From assembly GCA_019912505.1 (NCBI GenBank), contig JAIOIM010000103.1:1-5566 (forward strand): 5,566 nt of DNA, written 5' to 3'. Every line of letters begins with the position of its first letter. The stretch's first letter is position 1. The notes beneath the pieces are model-generated. The model ran no database searches and was not told where the DNA came from. It saw only the letters and a list, made by a program, of their open reading frames with translations. Shown piece by piece: positions 1-5,566 of this stretch. A program made the translations under genes and the position numbers. This DNA is from Ignavibacteriaceae bacterium (lineage in GTDB: Bacteria; Bacteroidota; Ignavibacteria; Ignavibacteriales; Ignavibacteriaceae).

Positions 1-1
1 C

Positions 2-931
2 CCTTTCCTTTTAATTATTTTTTTTATTTTTACAAAAAAGAAAACAAGATTGATTTATAAATTAGATACTGCCGAAGTTGAACTTGGCATAGAATATTCA
101 GCAGGGCTCAATAAACTTACCTGGTTGAATAACCCGGCAAATGTTATTCCGTTATCGGCATTTGAAAACAGGCGGCTGATAATAACAAGCTGCCGGAAAG
201 ATATTGCAGGGTATTACTCGGCAAATGGTTTTGAAATATTACGGATGGGAAGAGAAGCAATATTAAGTTTTGACGGGAACCATTTCGAAAAGAAAAAATT
301 AAAATCATCCATAATACACGGCGGCAAATACTCCTCTACCGAAGAAGCCCCGTTAAATAAAAAAAATATCGATAAATTTGAACAACTAAAAAAGAATTGT
401 GCCCTCGGCAGCCTTCCGAGATTAAAAAAATTTTTTAATGATTGTTTCATCTCGGGCACTCGCTTGTTTGTTCAAAAGAATGAAACAGGAGAATGGATTG
501 CCGCAATACTCATAAGTTTTCCACGGACAAATGAAGCATTACTAAACTTGATGCTCAGAATGAAAAACTCGCTTAACGGCGCGATGGAAACACTAATATA
601 CAATGTTTTTTATATTCTTAAAGATGAAGGATACAGCAGGTGGAGTCTTAGTGATGTTCCGTTTATTATTTTTAAGAATTATGTTTCTGCTAAAGAATTA
701 CTATTCAATTTTACCGGCAGACGATTAAAATACGCATACAATTATGAAGGACTCTACAAATTCAAAAACAAGTTTAACCCTGTTTGGGAAGATGTTTATT
801 TATGCGGAAGTCCTTCTGTTTCGATTAGATATTTATTAAAAATAAGTATGCAAAGCAATTTGCTAAAATTAGCCGCCGCAGGATTAATTAAGCAGAACAA
901 CTTTATTTTTTGTCGGGAAGTCCATAAATAA
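2..931 (+). CDS. Phosphatidylglycerol lysyltransferase-type C-terminal domain protein (LPG_synthase_C / DUF2156), 5' end off window
   Basis: Residue numbers count from a TTG at 50. The protein matches the C-terminal domain of MprF-like aminoacyl-phosphatidylglycerol synthases, which transfer an aminoacyl group from tRNA to a membrane lipid. Visible hallmarks are GYYSANGFEILRMGREAI (residues 54-71), the stretch LFVQKNETGEWIAAILIS (139-156), the helix region MKNSLNGAMETLIYNVFY (171-188), SLSDVPF (199-205) and the near-terminal GLYKFKNKFNPVWEDVYL (234-251), which is the most diagnostic. The frame has no stop between the left window edge and position 50. Its extra codons read FLLIIFFIFTKKKTR, like a membrane helix followed by positive residues, so the gene probably starts outside the window and may carry N-terminal membrane segments as MprF does. 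T-rich DNA can mimic such a helix by chance, so a start at TTG 50 remains possible; the sequence before it is purine-rich but has no clear ribosome site. The fold is GNAT-like. The exact substrate cannot be read here. Confidence 0.8.
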   Translation, partial: PFLLIIFFIFTKKKTRLIYKLDTAEVELGIEYSAGLNKLTWLNNPANVIPLSAFENRRLIITSCRKDIAGYYSANGFEILRMGREAILSFDGNHFEKKKLKSSIIHGGKYSSTEEAPLNKKNIDKFEQLKKNCALGSLPRLKKFFNDCFISGTRLFVQKNETGEWIAAILISFPRTNEALLNLMLRMKNSLNGAMETLIYNVFYILKDEGYSRWSLSDVPFIIFKNYVSAKELLFNFTGRRLKYAYNYEGLYKFKNKFNPVWEDVYLCGSPSVSIRYLLKISMQSNLLKLAAAGLIKQNNFIFCREVHK

Positions 932-955
932 AAAATGCCGGCATAAAACCGGCAT
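925..955 (-). terminator. Hairpin terminator for the OPT transporter transcript
   Basis: ATGCCGG (935-941) and CCGGCAT (949-955) form a perfect 7-bp stem with a 7-base loop. Read on the minus strand, the stem is followed by TTTTTATTTAT, giving a good intrinsic terminator about 110 bases after the transporter stop codon. On the plus strand the hairpin is followed by CTAATAATTA, which is a poor tail, although the hairpin could still end the convergent plus-strand gene. The minus-strand T-tract overlaps the last codons and stop codon (929-931) of that convergent gene. Confidence 0.7.
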
Positions 956-975
956 CTAATAATTATAACACTTTT

Positions 976-1052
976 TACACTTCGATAAACTCAGCGCGGC
1001 GCATCGTAGTGCAAGTTTTTTACTTTCTACACTTCGGCAAGCTCAGTGCAAG
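976..1052. repeat. Imperfect direct repeat of a CTTCG..AA.CTCAG intergenic element
   Basis: TACACTTCGATAAACTCAG (976-994) recurs as TACACTTCGGCAAGCTCAG (1028-1046) with 16 of 19 positions identical. Each copy ends in GTGCAAG, directly attached in the second copy (1046-1052) and separated by 14 GC-rich bases in the first (1009-1015). A CTTCG(A/G)CAAGCTCAGTG core is, from memory, a common dispersed intergenic repeat in genomes of the Bacteroidetes/Chlorobi group. The element lies between two convergent genes, within the 3' untranslated part of the transporter message. It does not extend either reading frame. Confidence 0.55.
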
Positions 1053-1067
1053 CTTTATCCTTTATCC

Positions 1068-3050
1068 TTATTCCTCCGCTTTGCCTCTTAATGAATCCCA
1101 AACCATATAAAGACAAAGTAATAAGAACATAACCAGACCAATAAGTTCGGCTGAATGAGATTCCTGCCAAGCGCTGTTTACCCAGTTTAACTCATTGTAC
1201 CTGAGTATAGCGCTTACAACACCCATCAACGCGCCGCCTGCAATAAACCCGGAAGCAATTAATGTTCCTCTTTCGCGGCGAGCCGTGTTTGTTTTTTCGT
1301 CTTTGCTTCTTGTGGAAACAAAGTGTGCAATCAATCCGCCTACGAGGAGAGGAGTGTTCAACTCAAGCGGAATATACATACCGAGCGCAAAAGCAAGAGC
1401 CGGTACTTTTAACATAGTTAACACCAACGCCATCAACGACCCGGCAACATACAGCATCCACGGAGCTGGCTGGTTTGCCATTAACGGCTGTATAACCGCT
1501 GCCATTGCGTTTGCCTGCGGGGCAACAAGTGCGCCTTCGCCAGTAAAGCCGTAGGTTTCATTTAAGATAAGAATAACATAACCAACCGTTGCGGCTGAAA
1601 CAAGTGTGCCGAGAAACTTCCAGCCTTCTTGTTTTTTTGGTGTTGAACCAAGCCAGTAACCGACTTTCAAATCAGTAATAAAAGCGCCTGCCATAGATAA
1701 CGCGGTACAAACAACGCTGCCTATAATTAATGCGGCAACCATACCATCGTTACCGGTTAAACCCACCGATACAAGAACAAGCGATGAAAGTATGAGCGTC
1801 ATTAACGTCATGCCGGATACGGGATTCGTCCCTACAATAGCTATTGCCGTTGCGGCTACGGTTGTAAATAGAAACGATACTATCAGTACAATCAATATTC
1901 CAACTACTGCCTGAAATAAACTGTTAACAACAAAAAAGTGGAAAAACAATAAAATCATAACGGCAGTTATTAAAAGACCGAGTACTATAAAGCTCATCGG
2001 TAAATCACGCTGTGTTCTTTCAGCATCAGCGTTTGCGGCTTTACCGCCGAAAATTTCTTTTGCGGCTAAACTAACTGCGGACTTTATAATTCCCGATGAA
2101 CGAATGATGCCGATTATACCCGCCATAGCAATACCGCCGATGCCTATGTGGCGCACGTAAGTAGAAAATATTTGTTCGGGTGACATATCCTTTATCAACA
2201 GACTTACGTTAGCACCGAGGGGTGTTACTAACTCTCCGCCGATGTACGAGACAATAGGGATTAGCACGTACCACGAAACAAATGAGCCGGCGGCAATTAT
2301 TGCAGCGTACTTTAAACCAATAATATAACCGAGCCCGGCTACAGCCGCGCCGATGTTTATTTTAAAAACTAATTTTGATTTATCGGCAAGCGCCTGACCT
2401 ATCGGCAGCACGCGCGATGTAAATACTTCGCTCCACCAGCCGAATGATGCGATAATAAAATCGTACAAGCCGCCCACTATACCGCTTAGTATAAGCACGC
2501 CTGCTTGTTTGCCCCCTTTTTCTCCAGCAACAAGAACTTCGGTTGTTGCTGTTGCTTCGGGGAATGGAAATTTGCCGTGCATATCTTTTACAAAATATTT
2601 TCTAAACGGTATTAAGAAAAGAATGCCAAGAGCGCCGCCGAATAACGATGCTAAAAATATTTTATAAAACTCAGCATATAAGTTTAATATAAACAGCGCG
2701 GGTATTGTAAATATTGCTCCAGCAACTATAACACCCGAAGTTGAACCGATAGATTGTATAATTACATTTTCGCCGAGAGCGTTTTTTCTTTTTGTTGCCG
2801 CCGAAAGCCCAACAGCTATAATTGCGATGGGTATTGCAGCTTCAAACACCTGCCCTATTTTTAATCCGAGATAAGCTGCCGCACCCGAAAATAAAACAGC
2901 CATTACTAAACCCCAGAAGACGGAGTAAAAACTTACTTCGGGAACTACTTTGTTTGGGGGCATTATAGGTTTATATTCTTCACCGGGTTTTAGCTCGGTG
3001 TAAGCATTTGTCGGCAGACCTGTAGGGGCGCCAGGGTTATGTTCACTCAT
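1068..3050 (-). CDS. OPT-family oligopeptide (or metal-chelate) transporter
   Basis: This is an integral membrane transporter of 660 residues, the usual size for bacterial OPT proteins, and is probably proton-coupled like characterised family members. A polar N-terminus (1-40) is followed by many hydrophobic segments, for example at 42-62, 70-84, 104-122, 132-148, 183-203, 232-270, 302-316, 352-404, 415-457, 480-496, 530-550 and 597-613, ending with 633-651. OPT family signatures are visible: GAAAYLGLKIGQ (56-67), KFPFPEATATTEVL (160-173), GTNPVSGMTL (407-416), DLKVGYWLGSTPKKQE (460-475) and KVPALAFALGMYIPLELNTP (548-567). A charged loop (336-350) separates two halves, fitting the duplicated architecture of the family. 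The ATG at 3050 gives a normal N-terminus; only a weak CAGGCA lies before it. The gene is alone on its strand, converging with the lipid transferase gene and divergent from rsmI. Substrate is open: bacterial members are suggested to take peptides or siderophore-like metal chelates, and no neighbour decides this. Confidence 0.93.
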   Translation of the reverse strand: MSEHNPGAPTGLPTNAYTELKPGEEYKPIMPPNKVVPEVSFYSVFWGLVMAVLFSGAAAYLGLKIGQVFEAAIPIAIIAVGLSAATKRKNALGENVIIQSIGSTSGVIVAGAIFTIPALFILNLYAEFYKIFLASLFGGALGILFLIPFRKYFVKDMHGKFPFPEATATTEVLVAGEKGGKQAGVLILSGIVGGLYDFIIASFGWWSEVFTSRVLPIGQALADKSKLVFKINIGAAVAGLGYIIGLKYAAIIAAGSFVSWYVLIPIVSYIGGELVTPLGANVSLLIKDMSPEQIFSTYVRHIGIGGIAMAGIIGIIRSSGIIKSAVSLAAKEIFGGKAANADAERTQRDLPMSFIVLGLLITAVMILLFFHFFVVNSLFQAVVGILIVLIVSFLFTTVAATAIAIVGTNPVSGMTLMTLILSSLVLVSVGLTGNDGMVAALIIGSVVCTALSMAGAFITDLKVGYWLGSTPKKQEGWKFLGTLVSAATVGYVILILNETYGFTGEGALVAPQANAMAAVIQPLMANQPAPWMLYVAGSLMALVLTMLKVPALAFALGMYIPLELNTPLLVGGLIAHFVSTRSKDEKTNTARRERGTLIASGFIAGGALMGVVSAILRYNELNWVNSAWQESHSAELIGLVMFLLLCLYMVWDSLRGKAEE

Positions 3051-3109
3051 ATGCTGTGCCTGTTTGTTTGTTGTGAATTAAAATTATTTAAAACTTCAAG
3101 AGCAAAACA

Positions 3110-3126
3110 CGCATAATGTTTATGCG
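3110..3126. promoter_or_regulatory. Perfect 7-bp dyad, candidate operator upstream of the OPT gene
   Basis: CGCATAA (3110-3116), spacer TGT, then TTATGCG (3120-3126) form a perfect inverted repeat of 17 bases. It lies 60-76 bases upstream of the transporter start codon and 9 bases downstream, in the minus direction, of a perfect -10-like TATAAT. A regulator bound here would sit at the expected transcription start. The symmetric, hairpin-poor geometry with a 3-base centre suits a dimeric DNA-binding protein. No regulator gene is in the window, so its role is inferred from position and symmetry only. Confidence 0.35.
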
Positions 3127-3135
3127 GGAATGATT

Positions 3136-3141
3136 ATTATA
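3136..3141 (-). promoter_or_regulatory. -10-like TATAAT for the OPT gene
   Basis: The plus-strand ATTATA reads TATAAT on the minus strand, 85 bases upstream of the transporter ATG. No convincing -35 box is found at 16-18 bases spacing. The upstream flank instead holds an AACTAT / ATAGTT inverted repeat (3141-3146 and 3154-3159). In AT-rich DNA this hexamer can occur by chance, so this is a weak call supported mainly by the adjoining dyad. Confidence 0.25.
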
Positions 3142-3250
3142 ACTATACAAAAAATAGTTTTGGTTGAACTTTTTTTTTACTCCGGCAAAATTAGTAAGTT
3201 TTTTGCGTTAAGGAAAATAAATTTTACCTTTCGGGAAAAGATATAAAAAA

Positions 3251-3931
3251 ATGATTACAAACAGCGCATTATATTTGGTCTCCACGCCAATTGGCAATTA
3301 CGATGATATTACGCTAAGGGCATTAAATGTTTTAAAAGCGGTTGATTTTATAATCTGTGAGGAATATAAAGAAGCCCGCCGTTTACTTTCGCAATACGAT
3401 ATTGAAAAAGAACTTTTTGCTTTGAACGAACACAACGAAAAAGAAGCCGTAAACGATCTGTTGCTGAAATTTATTGAAGGGAAAACAGCCGCGCTTATTT
3501 CTGATTGCGGCACACCGTTGTTTTCCGATCCCGGACATTTGCTTGTTGATGTCTGCATATCGCAAAAAATAAAAGTAATACCGGTACCGGGGGCTAACTC
3601 GCTGTTGCCCGCATTAACCGGCAGTGGTCTCGATTTTGAAAAGTTTTATTATTACGGCTGGCTTTCGCCAAAAAGAGATGAACGAAGAACGGAACTTTTC
3701 AGGATAAAAAACATACACGAAGTTATAGTTTTGCTCGATACCCCGTACCGGTTAAAATCATTGATGGGAGATGTTGTAAAAGTGCTGGGACCAAACAAAC
3801 CCTGCGTTGTAGCGTTTCAGTTAACAATGAAAGATGAAAGATTTTTCCGCGGAACAACCGGCGATATTTCAAAATTAGCCGAACAAAAAAACCTAAAGGG
3901 TGAATTTGTGTTGATGATTAATAATAGGTGA
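3251..3931 (+). CDS. rsmI: RsmI-like 16S rRNA 2'-O-ribose methyltransferase (tetrapyrrole methylase fold), short form
   Basis: RsmI uses S-adenosylmethionine to 2'-O-methylate C1402 of 16S rRNA in the decoding centre; it acts in the cytosol. The family signature is clear: LYLVSTPIGNYDDITLRAL (7-25), ALNEHNEKEA (57-66), ALISDCGTPLFSDPG (81-95), VPVPGANSLLPALTGSG (110-126, starting at the I/P boundary), FYYYGWLSP (132-140), LLDTPYRL (161-168) and KGEFVLMI (216-223). It departs from canonical RsmI in several places: EEYKEARRLL replaces the usual ED-T-R stretch, DTPYRL replaces the ESPHR-type motif, and at 226 residues it lacks the C-terminal extension of the 286-residue E. coli enzyme. Short forms of this type occur in Bacteroidota-like genomes, I believe beside a canonical copy, so the rRNA target is less sure than the fold. 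The ATG at 3251 starts directly before the conserved N-terminal strand; GGGAAAAG at 3233-3240 is a plausible weak ribosome site. It is divergent from the OPT gene. Confidence 0.85.
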   Translation: MITNSALYLVSTPIGNYDDITLRALNVLKAVDFIICEEYKEARRLLSQYDIEKELFALNEHNEKEAVNDLLLKFIEGKTAALISDCGTPLFSDPGHLLVDVCISQKIKVIPVPGANSLLPALTGSGLDFEKFYYYGWLSPKRDERRTELFRIKNIHEVIVLLDTPYRLKSLMGDVVKVLGPNKPCVVAFQLTMKDERFFRGTTGDISKLAEQKNLKGEFVLMINNR

Positions 3932-4035
3932 TGAGCTAAAGCGAGAATGAAAAAGTTATAGAGTTAATTTTTGGGTGTTGAAGTAAGTCGCTTTTAATAA
4001 CGATATCTATACTGACCGAAATTTAGCTTATCATC
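3930..4035. repeat. Imperfect inverted repeat flanking the non-coding region after rsmI
   Basis: GATGAGCTAAA (3930-3940, overlapping the rsmI stop codon) is matched by TTTAGC (4022-4027) and TCATC (4031-4035), with an extra TTA between them. All 11 bases pair if the TTA bulges out. The arms enclose about 80 bases, which also contain a shorter AAAGCGA / TCGCTTT pair (3938-3944 and 3988-3994). No target duplication flanks the arms, so a miniature mobile element is not shown. A 3' untranslated fold of the rsmI message is an equal possibility. The rest of 3932-4115 holds no open frame or RNA gene that I recognise. Confidence 0.25.
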
Positions 4036-4084
4036 CGCCACAATATAAAAGAGAGTTTTTTTGCGTAATTCGTTTTGACTATAT

Positions 4085-4112
4085 GGTACCGCCTAATAAT
4101 TATAGCGGTTCC
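4085..4112. terminator. Hairpin next to the end of the TdeIII remnant, possible weak terminator
   Basis: GGTACCGC (4085-4092) and GCGGTTCC (4105-4112) form an 8-bp stem with one mismatch and a 12-base AT-rich loop that itself contains TAAT-A-ATTA. It begins 3 bases past the stop codon of the minus-strand remnant and lies between convergent genes, the right place for a terminator. Neither side carries a T-run (minus-strand tail ATATAGTC), so it is a weak or non-intrinsic terminator at best. Confidence 0.35.
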
Positions 4113-4115
4113 GGT

Positions 4116-4706
4116 TTACTTCAGCTTAAAATCATCTTTCGTAGGGGGTTCAATACCTAAATACTCACGATAAATCCTATCTCTGTATTCTTTGCCGAGT
4201 TTGTTTACTTCATCAATGAAAAGTTTGTATGTTCCGCTTCCACCGAGAAAATCCCAAAACTCATCGCCAATAAGAACAACCGGATCATTTATCATATCAA
4301 ACCACCTTTTGGGGAATGACCAGTTATAATCCTCCTTTTTACCATAAGGATTGTATGGTAATGCAAAGAAAGCATTTTCAACTTGTGGATTCTCCATACT
4401 AAGAAGTTTAAATATTTTTTCTTTACTTACTTTTGTTTGATCAGAATTGGGTAATGGTGCTTTTAGCTCAAAAGCATACGCCGAACCAGTTTTTAAATTT
4501 TTGGCATATACATCACATATAACTGTCGATGGAATTAACTCACCTTTGCCTCCAAGAATATAGCTGATTTCATTTTCCCAATTTGGTCTTTGCCTTATTT
4601 CCCCTTTTTCTTTATGCTCAAGTTTATTTAAAACTTCTTGAATTCTTTTTAATCTCTTAGGGTAAATTCTCTGTTGCTTGCGGCGAAGTTGATAATTTAC
4701 TTTATG
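4116..4706 (-). pseudogene. TdeIII-family type II restriction endonuclease, 5'-truncated remnant
   Basis: The frame is open from just after a TGA (4707-4709) to the TAA at 4116, 196 codons. Its C-terminal half has the TdeIII-family hallmarks FALPYNPYG (ending about residue 121), NWSFPKRWFDM, and VVLIGDEFWDFLGGSGTY. The catalytic core lies upstream: ICD (Asp codon 4512-4514), 14 residues, then ELK (Glu 4467-4469, Lys 4461-4463), followed by APLPNSDQTKVSKEK. This is a complete PD-(D/E)xK pattern. The only ATG is at 4397, after that core, and no GTG or TTG lies in frame before it. A protein starting at 4397 (93 residues) would have no active site. Family members are, from memory, some 270-300 residues long, so about 80-100 N-terminal residues are missing, and the DNA upstream encodes a different nuclease in another frame. 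I conclude this is a decapitated gene, most likely inactive. TdeIII itself recognises GGNCC as far as I recall. Confidence 0.75.
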
Positions 4707-4716
4707 TCAAAAAGTA

Positions 4717-5565
4717 TTATAAGTATTTTTGTAAAACTAAATCAATAGAATTTTTTCCAATTCCAAAACTACGTTCCCAATCAATAATTAAAGACTGTCT
4801 TTTATTTTCAATTTCATCGGAAAACTTTGTTGGCTCTTCTTTCATTATATCATCAATCAGATTTAATAGCTTGTCGCAATACCCAATTTCTCCAGCAATA
4901 AAATCCCAAAGTTCTTTTCCAATCATAGTTGATTTTGGATAATCTATTAAAGTGGATTGAATTTGTGAATTAATTTGTTCTTCTGTACCATAAGTCATTC
5001 CAAGGATTGGAATATTAGTTAGCTTGTTTTTTATGTTTTTGATATGTGTGTTTAATTGGCGGACCTGTTCAATACTCATTGTGTTTGGGCTTGACTTTAT
5101 TTGTAATTGATAATTTTTCCCATTGCGCTTAACTTTCATGTCAAATCCCTCAATATCAGAATGTTCTGCTCCACTACACAATAAAAGACCTTCAACCGTA
5201 AAACCCCAGGATGTTACTATTGAACGAGTAATTTTTTGATAAAAATAAAAAGTTACAACTTCTTTATGGTCATCAAATCCAAATGCTTTTACCAAAAACG
5301 GATTTATTAAAAGATTTTCAAGCAATGTTTTTTGCAATTCTTGAATGCTATGTCGGACAAAATCTCGAATTAAGACAGAAATCCAAATTTCATTTATTGA
5401 TAAAGAATGGTCTTTAATGTAATGTTTTATAATTGAATTAATCTCTGAAATTTGTTGCTTTTTTAATCGCTGTTTACCCATTGAATTTTTGAAATGAACA
5501 AAAGTTTTTTCAACAGTTGAAAAGTTTTTTAAAGAACAGTCAAAATAATCTGCAATTGCTTTTGC
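4717..5565 (-). CDS. EcoO109I/PmeII-like type II restriction endonuclease, possibly the C-terminal part of a methyltransferase-nuclease fusion; 5' end off window
   Basis: Numbering is from the ATG at 5479-5481 (254 residues). The order of motifs resembles EcoO109I: INPFLVKAFGF (59-69), an S-x2-T-x-WGF segment (87-94), GFD (112-114), QIKSSPNTMS (127-136), EQVRQLNTHI (138-147), ILGMTYG (159-165) and IGKELWDFI (187-195). D114 followed by Q127-x-K129 fits a PD-(D/E)xK site in which glutamine replaces the usual acidic residue. Length is close to the 272 residues of EcoO109I. The reading frame continues upstream of 5481 with no stop to the window edge, 28 more codons beginning AKAIADYF. The other two minus frames there both stop. 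That start resembles the tail after motif X of C5-cytosine methyltransferases (pattern VPP-x2-LAKAIA). Either a fused enzyme or an unusual N-terminal extension is implied; internal initiation at 5481 is also possible, though no ribosome site is seen. The stop at 4717 lies 11 bases before the open TdeIII remnant frame. The base composition is very AT-rich. Specificity is not readable; an RGGNCCY-like site is a guess from EcoO109I. Confidence 0.62.
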   Translation of the reverse strand, partial: AKAIADYFDCSLKNFSTVEKTFVHFKNSMGKQRLKKQQISEINSIIKHYIKDHSLSINEIWISVLIRDFVRHSIQELQKTLLENLLINPFLVKAFGFDDHKEVVTFYFYQKITRSIVTSWGFTVEGLLLCSGAEHSDIEGFDMKVKRNGKNYQLQIKSSPNTMSIEQVRQLNTHIKNIKNKLTNIPILGMTYGTEEQINSQIQSTLIDYPKSTMIGKELWDFIAGEIGYCDKLLNLIDDIMKEEPTKFSDEIENKRQSLIIDWERSFGIGKNSIDLVLQKYL

Positions 5566-5566
5566 A

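Noticed and set aside
214..459. Minus-strand open frame inside the lipid transferase gene.
   Set aside because: Antisense to conserved coding sequence. Its phenylalanine-rich composition is the reverse reading of lysine-rich codons.
1195..1554. A 119-codon plus-strand open frame.
   Set aside because: It lies wholly antisense to the OPT gene, whose membrane signatures are unambiguous, and its translation shows no family resemblance.
3164..3192. TTGAAC as a -35 box for rsmI.
   Set aside because: No -10-like sequence lies at a suitable distance downstream (AAAATT at 17 bases), so no promoter is called.
3298..3565. Two overlapping minus-strand open frames within rsmI.
   Set aside because: Both are antisense to the conserved SAM-binding motifs of rsmI and resemble no family.
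3938..3994. AAAGCGA / TCGCTTT pair as a terminator for rsmI.
   Set aside because: The loop is 43 bases long and no T-run follows the second arm (only TAATAACG), so it does not resemble a terminator.
4704..4740. Programmed frameshift joining the EcoO109I-like nuclease to the TdeIII remnant.
   Set aside because: The remnant's frame has a TGA at 4707-4709 after the nuclease stop codon and a TAG at 4737-4739, so a single slip cannot carry ribosomes into the remnant.
1..5566. CRISPR array, tRNA, rRNA, insertion sequence or attachment site.
   Set aside because: I found no regularly spaced repeats, cloverleaf-like segments, transposase or integrase motifs, or flanking direct repeats on either strand.

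Overview
The window looks like a chromosomal piece from a member of the Bacteroidota / Ignavibacteriota / Chlorobiota group. The reasons are the short RsmI-like methyltransferase of the type I associate with that group, weak or absent Shine-Dalgarno sequences, and moderately AT-rich coding sequence. This placement is an inference from protein style. No rRNA, tRNA or other taxonomic marker is present.

Left part (1-3931): three ordinary-looking genes. A plus-strand gene, open at the left window edge, encodes the C-terminal lipid aminoacyltransferase-type domain (LPG_synthase_C / DUF2156, as in MprF), perhaps preceded by a membrane helix. It converges with a minus-strand OPT-family oligopeptide/metal-chelate transporter of 660 residues. 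Between their 3' ends lie a hairpin terminator, oriented for the transporter, and an imperfect repeat of the 'CTTCG-x2-AA-x-CTCAG' type. The transporter is divergent from an rsmI-like rRNA methyltransferase gene. The 200-bp gap between them holds a perfect 7-bp dyad and a -10-like TATAAT that could control the transporter.

Middle (3932-4115): a non-coding stretch with imperfect terminal inverted repeats and a small hairpin, but no recognisable gene.

Right part (4116-5566): a more AT-rich restriction-modification island on the minus strand. Nearest the rsmI side is a 5'-truncated TdeIII-family restriction endonuclease. Its frame is open for 103 codons upstream of the only ATG and contains the PD-(D/E)xK catalytic core, so a call starting at that ATG would lose the active site. 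Immediately upstream is a second, apparently intact endonuclease resembling EcoO109I, with a Q-x-K variant active site. Its frame does not stop before the window edge. The edge residues read AKAIADYF, which resembles the tail after motif X of C5-cytosine methyltransferases. This raises the possibility of an in-frame methyltransferase-endonuclease fusion. From memory, TdeIII and EcoO109I both recognise sites with a GGNCC core. The locus may therefore be one where a nuclease gene was replaced while methylation specificity was kept. That is inference, but it is testable with the sequence just beyond position 5566.
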